Shown: positions 1 through 9,138 of the stretch, piece by piece
Layout: each line of letters begins with the position of its first letter
Position numbering within the stretch: position 1 is the first letter of the stretch
Origin: Archangium violaceum
GTDB lineage: Bacteria; Myxococcota; Myxococcia; Myxococcales; Myxococcaceae
DNA length: 64,000 nucleotides
Direction of reading: 5' to 3'
NCBI RefSeq assembly: GCF_016859125.1
Contig: NZ_CP069338.1
Span: 2,418,001 to 2,482,000, forward strand
The notes under the pieces: generated by a model
Told to the model about the DNA's origin: nothing
Database searches by the model: none
The model's input: the letters and a program-made list of their open reading frames with translations, nothing else
Position numbers and translations under genes: made by a program

Positions 1-776
1 GGCCTCCCTTCAATCCAGAGAGCTACCTGCGGCTGGTCCATGAGCACCACATCACCGTCTCCTCGGTGACCCCGCTGCTGGTGCGCTCGCTCCTCGCCCA
101 GGAGCACCTGCCCGAGAGGCTGCGCGTCCTCACCGTTGGAGGCGATGCCCTGGCCGCCCCGCAGGTCGAGCGGCTGTTGAAGCTGCGGCCCGGTGGCGAG
201 CTGTACCTCACCTACGGGCTGTCCGAGGCGGGGCCGCGCGTGGCCACCCTGGCGGCCCACCTCGAGCCGCCCCACCGTTACACCTCCGTGGGGCGTCCCC
301 TCCCCGGCACGCGCGTGGAGTTGGAGGGCCAGCGGATACCGGGTCAGGGAGAGCTGCTGGTCTCCTCGGACACGCTGATGAAGCGGCGCATTGGCTTCGT
401 TGAGGGGCGCAAGGCGCATGAGTGGCGTGCTCCCGGCCTGCTCGCCACGGGTGACATCTTCGAGATCGACCCCCAGGGCTACCTCTCCTTCATCGGCCGG
501 CTGTCGGACTTCGTCGTCAAGGGCGGAGAGAAGATCAGCCTGGCCTCCGTGCGGCGGCTGGCCACGTCGTTGCCAGGGGTGGTGTCGGCCCGCACCGAGG
601 TCATCGTCGATCGGGTGGAGACGAACTACGACCTGCACCTGGTGGTCACCAGTCCCGAGCTGACCTCCGAGTCCGTCCGGCGCCACCTCCAGGGTCAGCT
701 CCGGCGCACGGAGACGCCCCGCACCATCTACCTCATGAGCACCAACGACAGTCGAGCCCAGCTCGGGCACAAGTGA
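1..776 (+). CDS. AMP-dependent acyl-CoA synthetase / acyl-AMP ligase, C-terminal part
   Basis: Partial gene, open from base 3 of the window, so its N-terminus lies outside. The family activates a carboxylic acid as an acyl-adenylate, usually before thioesterification. Visible motifs are YLTYGLSEAG (A5-like), LLATGDIFEID (A7, with the ribose-binding Asp) and FIGRLSDFVVKGGEKIS (A8 hinge). The usual A10 loop with its catalytic Lys (consensus PxTxxGK) is replaced by a short tail ending STNDSRAQLGHK, so the second half-reaction may be altered. The stop is 31 bases before an oxidoreductase gene on the same strand, and the two probably form one transcription unit. The substrate cannot be told from the sequence. 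Superfamily call is firm; exact function is open. Confidence 0.85.
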   Translation, partial: PPFNPESYLRLVHEHHITVSSVTPLLVRSLLAQEHLPERLRVLTVGGDALAAPQVERLLKLRPGGELYLTYGLSEAGPRVATLAAHLEPPHRYTSVGRPLPGTRVELEGQRIPGQGELLVSSDTLMKRRIGFVEGRKAHEWRAPGLLATGDIFEIDPQGYLSFIGRLSDFVVKGGEKISLASVRRLATSLPGVVSARTEVIVDRVETNYDLHLVVTSPELTSESVRRHLQGQLRRTETPRTIYLMSTNDSRAQLGHK

Positions 777-807
777 GCGGCCGGGCCGCCAGGGAGCAGA
801 AAAGACC

Positions 808-1836
808 ATGAAGGCCGTGGCGATCCAACAGCATGGAGGGCCGGAGGTGTTGCAGGTGGTGGAGCTGCCCGAGCCCGCCCCGCGGGCGCAGGATGTGCTC
901 GTGCGGGTGAAGGCAGTCGCGCTCAACCATCTGGACATCTGGCTGCGACGCGGGGGCTCGGGGCTGCGGCCGAGCCTCCCTCACGTCCCGGGCAGCAACG
1001 TGGCCGGAGTGGTGGCGAGCGTGGGCGCCGAGGTCAAGGATCTGGCGCCGGGGACGGAGGTGCTCGTCAACCCCGGGCTCTCGTGCGGACACTGCGAGGC
1101 GTGCCTGGCGGGTGACGATCCGGCGTGCCGCGGTTTCCAGCTGGTGGGTGAGCACCTGCCTGGGGGCTATGCCGAGTACGTGGCCGTGCCCCGGCGCAAC
1201 GTGGTTCCCAAACCCGCCCGGCTCTCCTTCCCCGAGGCCGCCTGCCTGCCCCTGTCCTTCCTCACCGCGTGGACCATGCTCGTGCGGCGCGCGCAGGTGA
1301 AGCCGGGCGAGTGGGTGCTGGTCCAGGCGGCCGGTTCCGGGGTGGGCAGCGCGGCGGTGCAGATCTGCAAGCTGCTGGGTGCCACGGTGATCGCCACCGC
1401 CTCCAGCGCCGAGAAGCTGGCCCGGCTCCAGGAGCTCGGGGTCGACCACCTCATCAACTACGCCGAGCAGGACTTCGTCACGGAGGTCCGGCGCCTCACA
1501 CGCCGACGCATGGTGGACGTGGTCGTCGAGCATACCGGCGCGGCCACCTTCGAGAAGAGCGTGGCGTGCCTGGCGGGTGGGGGGCGGATGGTGCTCTGCG
1601 GGGCCACCACGGGGGCCGAGGTGAAGCTGGATCTGCGGGTGCTCTTCTCCAAGCGCCTCTCCGTGCTGGGCTCCACGCTGGGCTCCAAGGGGGACCTGCT
1701 GCACCTGCTCCGGCTGGTGGAGCAGGGCAGGCTGCGGCCGGTGCTGGATCGCACCCTGCCGCTGGAGGAAGCCGCCCAGGCCCACCAGCTGATGGAGCAG
1801 CGGGCCCAATTCGGACACATCGTCCTCACTCCGTGA
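808..1836 (+). CDS. Zinc-type alcohol dehydrogenase / quinone oxidoreductase (MDR family)
   Basis: 342-residue medium-chain dehydrogenase/reductase. An N-terminal GroES-like domain carries the structural-zinc lobe as Cys93, Cys96, Cys99 and Cys107 (C-x2-C-x2-C-x7-C). A Rossmann domain follows, with a nucleotide-binding loop QAAGSGVG near residues 173-180. The family reduces or oxidises alcohols, enones or quinones with NAD(P)H. The C-terminal pattern (LPLEEAAQAHQLME) is the usual MDR lid region. It starts 31 bases after the acyl-AMP ligase, preceded by GGGAGCAGAAAAG, so co-expression is likely and the pair may modify an acyl substrate in sequence. No cofactor or substrate specificity can be read. 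Confidence 0.9.
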   Translation: MKAVAIQQHGGPEVLQVVELPEPAPRAQDVLVRVKAVALNHLDIWLRRGGSGLRPSLPHVPGSNVAGVVASVGAEVKDLAPGTEVLVNPGLSCGHCEACLAGDDPACRGFQLVGEHLPGGYAEYVAVPRRNVVPKPARLSFPEAACLPLSFLTAWTMLVRRAQVKPGEWVLVQAAGSGVGSAAVQICKLLGATVIATASSAEKLARLQELGVDHLINYAEQDFVTEVRRLTRRRMVDVVVEHTGAATFEKSVACLAGGGRMVLCGATTGAEVKLDLRVLFSKRLSVLGSTLGSKGDLLHLLRLVEQGRLRPVLDRTLPLEEAAQAHQLMEQRAQFGHIVLTP

Positions 1837-1916
1837 CTCGCGGAGAACAACCTGGAGGCGCTGGTGCTGCGCCGGGACTCGCACGACGGCGGCGGGTGGG
1901 CTAGTCCAGTGTTCGC

Positions 1917-2858
1917 ATGAGACGAACCGCGGGCATCCTTCTCATCCTGTTGTCGGGCGCTTCCTTCGGAGCGCTGGGCATCTTCGGGCGCGTGGCGTAC
2001 GCGTCGGGAGCGAACACGCCCACGGTGTTGTTCCTGCGCTTCGGCCTGGCGGCGCTGCTGCTGGGCGCGGTGATGGTGGCGAGGCGGGTGCCGCTGCCCC
2101 GAGGGCGCGTGCTGGGCGGCCTGGTGCTGCTGGGAGCGTTGGGGTACGTGGGGCAGAGCCTGGCGTACTTCTCGGCGCTGAAGCACGCGTCGGCTGGGTT
2201 GACGGCGCTGTTGCTCTACCTCTTCCCGGCGCTGGTGGCGCTGCTGTCGGTGGTGGTGGACGGCGAGCGGTTGACGCGGAGGCGTGTGGTGGCCGTCGTG
2301 CTGGCGCTCGGGGGGACGGCGCTGACGATTGACTTGAATGGGGGAGCGAGTCCGAAGGGGATTCTCTTCGGGTTGCTCTCGGCACTGGTGTACGCGGTGT
2401 ACGTATTCACGAGCTCGCGGGTGGTGGGGCCGGCGGGGCCGCTGGCTTCGTCGACGGTCATCCTGGGCTCGGCGGGAGTGGTGTACGGAGCGCTGATGGC
2501 AGCGCAGGGGCCGGCGCTGCCGCAGACGCCGCAGGGCTGGATGGCGGTGGCGGGCATGATGCTGCTGTCGACGGTGATGGCGGTGCTGACGTTCTTCGCG
2601 GGGCTGGAGCGGGTGGGGCCGGTGGTGGCATCACTGCTGTCGACGGTGGAGCCGCTGGTGGCGGTGTTGCTGGGGGCGCTCCTGCTGAGCGAACGGTTGA
2701 GCGCGTCGCAGGGCGTGGGAGGACTGCTCATCCTCGCGGCGGTGGTGCTGCTCTCGAAGCCCGAGAGCCCCCCCACCCCCCTCCCCCGCCAGGAGCAGGT
2801 GTCGGGGGGTTCGTGGGCGCGGTCGAGCGAGAGTACCAGCACCACCGACGGCGGCTGA
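1917..2858 (+). CDS. EamA-family (DMT superfamily) permease
   Basis: 313-residue inner-membrane protein with about ten hydrophobic helices arranged as two EamA repeats of roughly 140 residues each. The first starts ILLILLSGASFGALGIFGR, and the second begins about residue 150 with GILFGLLSALVYAVYVF. The family exports metabolites or amino acids such as threonine, homoserine or drugs. The last 25 or so residues are hydrophilic and proline/serine-rich. An 80-base gap separates it from the oxidoreductase, so operon membership is uncertain. Substrate unknown. Confidence 0.88.
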   Translation: MRRTAGILLILLSGASFGALGIFGRVAYASGANTPTVLFLRFGLAALLLGAVMVARRVPLPRGRVLGGLVLLGALGYVGQSLAYFSALKHASAGLTALLLYLFPALVALLSVVVDGERLTRRRVVAVVLALGGTALTIDLNGGASPKGILFGLLSALVYAVYVFTSSRVVGPAGPLASSTVILGSAGVVYGALMAAQGPALPQTPQGWMAVAGMMLLSTVMAVLTFFAGLERVGPVVASLLSTVEPLVAVLLGALLLSERLSASQGVGGLLILAAVVLLSKPESPPTPLPRQEQVSGGSWARSSESTSTTDGG

Positions 2859-3272
2859 GCCCGGCCACCTGAAATTCCCGCCGTGTCTTGCCCTTGTTAC
2901 CCGGGGCCGCGAAGAAGTCCCGGGTGGAGGGATTGGGCTCGGAGAGGGTCCTCCGCGGCTCAGTGAATCCGGACGGAGAAGGTCTCTGTGTTTCCGGTGA
3001 CGGTGGCCACGAAACCGTTCGAACAATTGATGAACGGATACAGTATTTTCATTGCTCCCCTGGCTTTCATTCACCGAGCTCTTCGGCAGCGGCTTCTGCT
3101 TATTCAGAAAAGAGCTTGTCCACGCAAGCGAAAACCAGGACAAGAATGATGTATGTATTCTCTCCCTCGAAAGGGGGATTTCCCCGGGTATCGAATCTGG
3201 TACTCGACTCAGGGTTGGCAGATGGGCTCGGCGCACGACCGGGGCACGTCGTCAGCGCGCGTGGCGGCGTAG
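2859..3272. other. Intergenic stretch with lower GC, no supported gene
   Basis: 414 bases between the 3' ends of the EamA gene (plus) and the GlxA-type regulator (minus). The block from 3001 has 29 G+C in 60 bases, well below the neighbours. Open frames exist on both strands but show no codon bias or family match. I see no clear terminator hairpin. Confidence 0.5.
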
Positions 3273-4307
3273 TCACGAGTCATTCGACTTCCCCTGAAAG
3301 TGCTCCCGGTAGCGCGCTGGAGTGACGCCGAGTCCGCGCAGGAAGGCACGCCGCATCACCTCGGCGCTGCCAAAGCCGCAGGAGTTGGCGATCTCCTCGA
3401 CCCCCTTGTCGGTCCGTTCGAGCAGGCGCCGGGCCGCTTCGACGCGCAATTGCTGGACGTAGCGGGCCGGGGTCTTCCCCAGTTCCTGGAGGAACACGCG
3501 GGCGAAGTTGCGAGGGCTCATCGCCACTCGCGCGGCCAGGGATTCAACCGACATCCGCTCGCCAGGGTTCTCGGCCATCCAGACCTGGAGCTCGTGGAGC
3601 GCCTTGCGCTCGGCGGACTGGGCGGACAGGGCGACGCTGAACTGGGCCTGCCCTCCGGATCTCCGCAGGAACAGCACCAGACCACGCGCGACCTGGAGCG
3701 CGGCGGTGCTTCCGAAGTCCTCCTCCACCAACCCCAGGGCGAGATCCATCCCGGTGGTGACTCCCGCCGAGGTGTAGATGCGGCCGTCCTGAATCCAGAT
3801 GGGATTGGGATCGACGGACACACGGGGGTAGCGCAGGGCCATCTCGCGAGCCCACCCCCAATGCGTGGTGGCGCGCCGGCCATCGAGGAGCCCGGCTTCG
3901 GCCAGCAGGAAGGCACCGGTACAGATGGAGCCCAGGCGCCGCACCTGGGAAGCTCTCTCGCACAACCAGCGCAGGAGCGAAGGATCGCGCACGTTCAGCA
4001 CGCCAGTGCCTCCAGCCACCAACAGCGTGTCGATCCGTCCGCGGACCTCGTGGAAGCTCTGCCCGGCCAGGAGCGAGAGTCCCGACTCCCCCGTGACGAG
4101 CCGTTCCGCCGTGCTCGTCACGAGCTCGATTTCATAACCGGAGCCGCTCCTCCCGAGGAGACGGTTGAGGCCCGCGAAAACCTCCACGGGGCCCACGACA
4201 TCGAGTTCCTGAACGGGCGGCACGGCGAGCACGACCACGCGTCGCGCCTGACGGACCGAGCCATTCTTCCTTCCACTCCGCACCAGCTGCGCCGCACGTG
4301 TGCTCAC
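3273..4307 (-). CDS. GlxA-family AraC-type regulator with DJ-1/PfpI sensor domain
   Basis: About 344 residues. The N-terminal DJ-1/PfpI (class-I amidotransferase-like) domain occupies about residues 20-190, with the nucleophile-elbow motif SICTGAFLLAEAG. The C-terminal AraC DNA-binding region (about 240-335) has two helix-turn-helix units, including the typical end AFLRGLGVTPARYREHF. GlxA-type regulators use the DJ-1 domain to sense a small molecule and usually activate an adjacent gene. I chose the GTG start at 4307 because GGGAGG lies five bases upstream; an open frame continues to 4391 without such a site. It is divergent, across 163 bases, from a gene for an exported DJ-1 protein, which is the obvious target. 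Confidence 0.9.
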   Translation of the reverse strand: MSTRAAQLVRSGRKNGSVRQARRVVVLAVPPVQELDVVGPVEVFAGLNRLLGRSGSGYEIELVTSTAERLVTGESGLSLLAGQSFHEVRGRIDTLLVAGGTGVLNVRDPSLLRWLCERASQVRRLGSICTGAFLLAEAGLLDGRRATTHWGWAREMALRYPRVSVDPNPIWIQDGRIYTSAGVTTGMDLALGLVEEDFGSTAALQVARGLVLFLRRSGGQAQFSVALSAQSAERKALHELQVWMAENPGERMSVESLAARVAMSPRNFARVFLQELGKTPARYVQQLRVEAARRLLERTDKGVEEIANSCGFGSAEVMRRAFLRGLGVTPARYREHFQGKSNDS

Positions 4308-4470
4308 CTCGTCCTCCCAGCCCGCGAACGCCAACCCACGAGTGCTCGCCCGACTCTGGCAGGAATCGTGGGGTCTTCGTCCTGACGGCAAATCCGCGCG
4401 GACAGTACCTTGCTCGGGCCATCAGACGGCAACCCATGCGCACACGCATGGATTCTCGCGAAGGACTCGA

Positions 4471-5298
4471 ATGAACAGGCGCGACTTCGGAAAGACTCTC
4501 GGCACCCTCCTGACCGCCTCGGCCCTGACGGGCGGGCTGGAGGGCCTGGCCGCCGCTCCCGAGACAACTCGCGGCGGCCGGGACTCGCCCCCGCCGACCC
4601 CGGGCACGCGGTTGCGGATCGCCATGCTCATCTACCCGGGAATGACCGCACAGGACATGATCGGCCCGCAGCTCATCTTCGCCTCGCTCGGGAATGTCGA
4701 CGTCCACCTCGTGTGGAAGACCCGGGAGGCCGTGGTCAGTGACACCGGAGTCCCCATCCTGCCCACCGCCACGCTCCAGGAATGTCCGAGGGACCTGGAC
4801 ATCCTGTTCGTGGGGGGTGGCTTGTCGGGCACATGGGCCCTCATGAACGATCTGGAGGTCCTCGACTTTCTCGAGGACAGGGGTCATCGCGCCCGGTACG
4901 TGACCAGCGTCTGCACCGGTTCGCTCGTGCTGGGAGCCGCCGGCCTGCTGCGCGGGTACGAGGCCGCCTCGTACTGGGCGGTGAGGAACCTGCTTCCGCT
5001 GCTCGGGGCCAGGCCCATCGCCGAGCGAATCGTCGAGGATCGCAACCGCATCACGGGAGGCGGTGTCACCGCGGGCCTCGACTTCGGCCTCTACCTCTCG
5101 GCTCGGCTGCGTGGAGAGACGTTCGCCCGGATGCAACAACTGTCCATCGAGTACGATCCACAGCCGCCGTTCCAGGCTGGAAGTCCCGAGAGCGCCGGAG
5201 AGGCCATTACGGCCCAGGTCCTGGAGATGCTGGCGCCTGAGCTCGAGGCTGGCCGACAGGCGGCTCTCGAGGCAGGGAGGCGACTCGACGAGCGCTGA
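4471..5298 (+). CDS. Tat-exported DJ-1/PfpI family protein (isonitrile hydratase-like)
   Basis: 275 residues. The start is a twin-arginine signal (MNRRDFGKTLGTLLTASAL) with an AlaAlaAla region near residue 30, so the protein should be folded in the cytoplasm and exported by Tat. The mature part is a DJ-1/PfpI fold with the elbow Cys in SVCTGSLVLGAAGLL and a later ITGGGVTAGLDFGL segment, the pattern seen in isonitrile hydratases and related DJ-1 hydrolases. An AAGGA motif lies six bases before the ATG. The gene is divergent from a GlxA-type regulator whose sensor domain has the same fold, suggesting that regulator and enzyme bind related ligands. Enzyme activity is an inference; export of a DJ-1 protein is uncommon. 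Confidence 0.85.
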   Translation: MNRRDFGKTLGTLLTASALTGGLEGLAAAPETTRGGRDSPPPTPGTRLRIAMLIYPGMTAQDMIGPQLIFASLGNVDVHLVWKTREAVVSDTGVPILPTATLQECPRDLDILFVGGGLSGTWALMNDLEVLDFLEDRGHRARYVTSVCTGSLVLGAAGLLRGYEAASYWAVRNLLPLLGARPIAERIVEDRNRITGGGVTAGLDFGLYLSARLRGETFARMQQLSIEYDPQPPFQAGSPESAGEAITAQVLEMLAPELEAGRQAALEAGRRLDER

Positions 5299-5347
5299 AC
5301 CACGTCATCCTTTCGTCGTGTTGCTCATGCATCGACCTCGCTCCCCT

Positions 5348-6574
5348 TCAGGGCTTCTCGGTGACTGGGAGTCGTCCCAGCCCGGCTCCCCCTGCGAGGA
5401 GGACGACGACCGCGAGGGGGAGCAGGGCCGCCCCCGCCAGCACCGGGCGCGCACCGCCCTGGGCGAGCAGCGAGCCCGCCAGCGCACCGCCTCCCGCGAC
5501 CCCGAGCGACCAGCACGCGCTATAGAAGGAGAAGCCCTCGGCGTGCCGCGCGGGGGGAAGCGTCCGCTGGAGGAGGAAGGTCAACGTCCCGGTCAGCGGA
5601 GCCAGGAAGAGGCCCGCCGCGACGAGCCACAGTCCCAGCCCTTGGAGCGAGGCCATCCACCCGAGCGGGAGCAGCAGCAGACCCCACAGCCCCAGCATGA
5701 GCTTCGCGCGCCAGGTGCCCTCCGCGCGCCCCCGCGCCCCAGGCAACAGGGTATAGACGAGTCCTCCCACGGCGCTCACGGCGGACAGCAGCGCGGCCAG
5801 CACGCCCCATTGCGCCGCGCCCACGCCCACCTCCTCCAGCCTCGGAGGGACTCCCGCCTCCAGCGCGCCCCAGCTCACGCCCAGCACCGTCACCAGGACC
5901 AGGACCGCCAGCACCCCCGGGGTACGCCACACACCCGGGCCCTCCCGCGTGACGACGGACGCCGGCACGGGAGAGAGAGGCCGCTCCGGGAGGCCCTGGC
6001 TCAGCACGCTCGCGGCGAGCGCGCTCATGCCCATCAGCCCCAGCGCGAGGAGGGGGACGCCACTGGCGGACGCCATCCCCACCAGCAGCGGTCCCAACAC
6101 CCACTGCACCTCCACGAGGACGGCGTCGAGCGCGAAGGCCGCCTCCAGCCGCGAGGCCGGCGCCACCGAGGCCAACAGGGCGCGGATGCCTCCCTGCACT
6201 CCGGAGGGCATCACCCCCAGCAGCAGTGCTCCGGCCAGCAGCACCGGTGCCGGCGCGCGCAGGGTGGCCGCCGCGCAGAGTCCCACCGTGAGGAGCGCCT
6301 GCCAGTACAGCCCCCGCCTCAGTCCCGTGAGCAGGGGCTCGCGGTCGAGCATCCGCCCGCGCCACGGCGCCGCGAGGGCCGCCCCCACGGAGCACGCACT
6401 CGCCATCCAGGCGCCGAAGGTGAAGGAGCCGGTGGCCTCCCGGCCGGCCATGAGCAGCGCGAAGGCCGTCATCGTCCCGGGCAGCCGCGCGAACAACGCC
6501 GTCAGCACCCACCGTCGCCACGTCCGCTCCCGCCACAGGTCCAGGGACAGGGCCCCCCGCCTCGTCGCCGCCAT
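5348..6574 (-). CDS. MFS transporter
   Basis: 408 residues with about twelve hydrophobic helices and a longer hydrophilic link in the middle (residues about 195-225, SQGLPERPLSPVPASVV), the usual 6+6 major facilitator plan. The loop GRMLDREPLLTGLRRGLYW after helix 2 matches the conserved cytoplasmic loop 2-3. GGAGGG stands six bases before the ATG. It is divergent from a LysR regulator across 112 bases, so it is probably an efflux or uptake pump controlled by that regulator. Substrate unknown. Confidence 0.88.
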   Translation of the reverse strand: MAATRRGALSLDLWRERTWRRWVLTALFARLPGTMTAFALLMAGREATGSFTFGAWMASACSVGAALAAPWRGRMLDREPLLTGLRRGLYWQALLTVGLCAAATLRAPAPVLLAGALLLGVMPSGVQGGIRALLASVAPASRLEAAFALDAVLVEVQWVLGPLLVGMASASGVPLLALGLMGMSALAASVLSQGLPERPLSPVPASVVTREGPGVWRTPGVLAVLVLVTVLGVSWGALEAGVPPRLEEVGVGAAQWGVLAALLSAVSAVGGLVYTLLPGARGRAEGTWRAKLMLGLWGLLLLPLGWMASLQGLGLWLVAAGLFLAPLTGTLTFLLQRTLPPARHAEGFSFYSACWSLGVAGGGALAGSLLAQGGARPVLAGAALLPLAVVVLLAGGAGLGRLPVTEKP

Positions 6575-6686
6575 GAGAATCCCTCCTCGTCAGTGGGGGG
6601 GAAGATGCGCCCGCCTCATCTGTGAGGACAATCGATTAAAGTGCCCGGGTACGGTGAGCTTTCCTCACCGGTGCCTGGAGCACGCC

Positions 6687-7577
6687 ATGCCCGCCCCCCT
6701 TCCTCCCCTCAATGCCCTCCGCGCCTTCGAGGCCGCCGCGCGCCATGGCCACATGGGACGCGCCGCACGGGAGCTGGGCGTCACCCACGGTGCGGTGAGC
6801 CGGCAGGTGAACCTCCTGGAGGAGCACCTGGGAAACCGCCTGTTCGCCCGCGTCGGGCGGGGACTGGAGCTCACCGAGCGCGGGCGGGAGCTGGCCGAGC
6901 GTGCCACGCGCATCTTCGCGGACCTCGCGTGGGCGGTGGATCGCGTCAACGCGAAGCCCACGGCGGCGACGCTGCTGGTGGGCGTGCCGCGCGCCTTCTC
7001 CATCCGGTGGCTGGCGCCTCGGCTGGCCGGGTTCACCGAGGCCCACCCGTGGATCGAGCTGCGCGTGGACAGCTCGCGCGACGAGGTGGAGTTGGGCCGG
7101 GGCGAGGCGGATGTGAGCATCCGCTTTGGCGAGGGCCCCTGGCCGGGCGTGGTGGTGGACTCGCTGGGCGAGGAGCGGCTGTTCCCCGTGTGCGCGCCCT
7201 CGTTGCTGCACGGGGGCCGGCCGCTGCGCAACGTGGCGGACCTGGCGAGGCACACGCTGCTGCACTTCGCCGACACCCCGGACTGGGCGAGCTGGTTGAA
7301 GGCCGTGGGCGCCACCGACGTGGACGCGACGCGGGGCCCTCGGCTCAGTGAGCTGGCGGCGGTGCTCGCGGCGGCCGAGGCCGGGCAGGGAATCGCCATC
7401 GCGCGCAGCACGCTCGTCCAGCGCGAGCTCCAGAGTGGACGGCTGGTCCGGCCGTTCTCGGGCGAGGCGGTGGACGGCCGCGGCTACTTCCTGCTCACCA
7501 CTGCGCGCGGCAACCGGCAGCCCAAGGTGAGCGCCTTCCGCACGTGGCTGCTGCGGCAGTTCGGCACCGCTCGGTAG
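6687..7577 (+). CDS. LysR-family transcriptional regulator (GcvA-like)
   Basis: 296 residues. The N-terminal winged helix-turn-helix (LNALRAFEAAARHGHMGRAA then LGVTHGAVSRQVNLLEEHLG) is the LysR signature. The opening PLPPLNALRAFEAAARHGH and the later DVSIRFGEG are characteristic of the GcvA/AmpR-like branch. The effector-binding domain spans about residues 90-290. The ATG at 6687 is used because the helix-turn-helix begins a few residues later, although the frame is open far upstream. The 112-base divergent gap to the MFS gene contains an AT-rich centre around ATCGATTAAAG (near 6630-6640), a likely site for promoters and a T-N11-A box. Confidence 0.9.
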   Translation: MPAPLPPLNALRAFEAAARHGHMGRAARELGVTHGAVSRQVNLLEEHLGNRLFARVGRGLELTERGRELAERATRIFADLAWAVDRVNAKPTAATLLVGVPRAFSIRWLAPRLAGFTEAHPWIELRVDSSRDEVELGRGEADVSIRFGEGPWPGVVVDSLGEERLFPVCAPSLLHGGRPLRNVADLARHTLLHFADTPDWASWLKAVGATDVDATRGPRLSELAAVLAAAEAGQGIAIARSTLVQRELQSGRLVRPFSGEAVDGRGYFLLTTARGNRQPKVSAFRTWLLRQFGTAR

Positions 7578-7717
7578 CGCGCCCTCCACACCCGGGAGGA
7601 AACCTCTGGAACGCTATCTTCAATCCAGAAAACCCGAAAAAGCCAGGCCGTTCCTCTCATAGCCGAGGAGTCCCCCTGCGATGATGGTTTACAGCATGAC
7701 CTGACAAGGGAGCGGAA

Positions 7718-8764
7718 ATGGCTGACAGAGATGATTCCAAGCGCATCAACGCGGTTCGGATGGATGTGAGCCGGCGAGCGTTCCTCAAGGGGTCGCTGGC
7801 GACGTCGGGAGGGCTCGTCCTCGGAGGGGGAACGGGACTCGTGTCAGGACTCGCCAACGCGGCACCGGCCGGTTTCCCGAACTACACATACATCGGCACG
7901 GCGTTCAACAAGGTGAATTTGAGATACAACCCGACTGGCGAGCTCATCTTCCCCTGCATCCGAGGCACGATCGGCCGGGTCGCGAACCCGTTGGCGCGCT
8001 ACTACCTGTATTACGCGCCCCACGATGCGCCCGGTGGCATCTGCCTGGCTTACGGCGACCACCTCTATGGTCAGTTCACCGAGTACGCCTACAACCCGAT
8101 CTTCTCGCGAACGTGGCCGGGGGGCCCACCCGATATCAGCCACGTCTCGTCACCGCACGTGCTCTGGAACTCGCGGGTGAACAAGTTCTACCTGTATTTC
8201 CACGGCGAGAACACGGTCACCCGCGTGGCGACGTCCACCGACGGCATCCACTTCACCTACCAGGGAGGGTGCGTCTCGACGAGGTTCTTCACCGATGGCT
8301 CCGTCACCGAGACGTCCTACGCGCGGGTGTTCGAGCACGACATTCCGTCCAAGGGCAGCCACTACGTCATGGTGTTCATGGGGAACCAGAACGGGAGACG
8401 CCGGATCTTCTGGGGCTGGTCCAAGACCGGTGACGCGCAGAGCTGGACAATCCAGCAGACCCCCCTCATCTCGCCGGCCGCTGATGGTGAGACGGACATC
8501 TCCGGGCCGCATGTGGTGTTCCGCAACGGAACGGCCTACGTCATCTACCACGGAGGCAGCGGTAGGATGTACATCACGGAAGTCGGGCTGAACTTCGACA
8601 AGGAGCTCCATCTCGGGGTGTTCCACACGCCGCTGGGCGGGTGGCCAGATAACGGCCGGGCGGCGGCGCCGTCATTCGGCACCGAGAATGGCGAGGAGTA
8701 CATGTTCTACGAGGCCGGTCACCGTCTCAACGCCACGATCGCCGTTGCCAAAGTGCTGTGGTGA
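7718..8764 (+). CDS. Tat-exported five-bladed beta-propeller protein (GH43-like fold)
   Basis: 348 residues. A consensus twin-arginine motif SRRAFLKGS is at residues 18-26, followed by a Gly-rich hydrophobic stretch and an Ala-rich cleavage region (LANAAPAG). The mature part has repeated aromatic blade motifs such as SPHVLWNSRVNKFYLYFHG and SGPHVVFRNGTAYVIYHGG, as in GH43/GH32-type propellers. I cannot assign all three GH43 catalytic carboxylates with confidence, so enzymatic activity is not claimed. GGGAG precedes the ATG. Monocistronic, 140 bases after the LysR gene. It most likely acts on, or binds, an extracellular glycan. Confidence 0.75.
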   Translation: MADRDDSKRINAVRMDVSRRAFLKGSLATSGGLVLGGGTGLVSGLANAAPAGFPNYTYIGTAFNKVNLRYNPTGELIFPCIRGTIGRVANPLARYYLYYAPHDAPGGICLAYGDHLYGQFTEYAYNPIFSRTWPGGPPDISHVSSPHVLWNSRVNKFYLYFHGENTVTRVATSTDGIHFTYQGGCVSTRFFTDGSVTETSYARVFEHDIPSKGSHYVMVFMGNQNGRRRIFWGWSKTGDAQSWTIQQTPLISPAADGETDISGPHVVFRNGTAYVIYHGGSGRMYITEVGLNFDKELHLGVFHTPLGGWPDNGRAAAPSFGTENGEEYMFYEAGHRLNATIAVAKVLW

Positions 8765-8810
8765 CCTGCGGTGTAGCGCGCGCCCCCCGGCCGCGCGAGA
8801 CTCCTCCGGA

Positions 8811-9138
8811 ATGATTCGAAGCAATCCATCGTGGCAGCTCCTGCTGGGACTCGTCATGACCCTGGTGGGCGGAATCGCGGGCTGTGAGTTCCTCGAGCAG
8901 GCGTGGGCCGAAGAGGATGTGCCCACGGGGCCCGCCGCCCACCGGCGGTTGCGTGAGTATGGGACCACGCAGCAGACGCGGGGCTCCCATGAGTCCCCGG
9001 CTCCATCCGCGCTGGCGACGCTGCTCGTGATGGGCACCTTCGGGGTGGGGTTGACCCTCCACGGCGTGCGGCAGCTGCAACCACATGCTCGACGTGGAGA
9101 ACGTGCGGCGGGCGGACGCCGCGTTGCGCAACCTGTAG
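8811..9138 (+). pseudogene. Small membrane protein with an apparent +1 frameshift
   Basis: Unrecognised small gene. From ATG 8811 the frame encodes two hydrophobic segments (LLLGLVMTLVGGIAG near residue 11 and ALATLLVMGTFGVGLTL near residue 65) joined by a hydrophilic loop. After about 9075 the codon third positions in that frame lose their G/C bias, while the next frame has all-G/C third positions and ends HMLDVENVRRADAALRNL before TAG 9136-9138. The natural product is therefore probably about 109 residues, with one extra base somewhere in 9060-9085. This is either a recent mutation or a sequence error. No function can be named. Confidence 0.55.

Noticed and set aside
2888-3325. A 145-codon open frame between the EamA and GlxA-type genes.
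   Set aside because: Low-GC stretch, no codon bias, no family, and it runs into the GlxA-type gene on the other strand.
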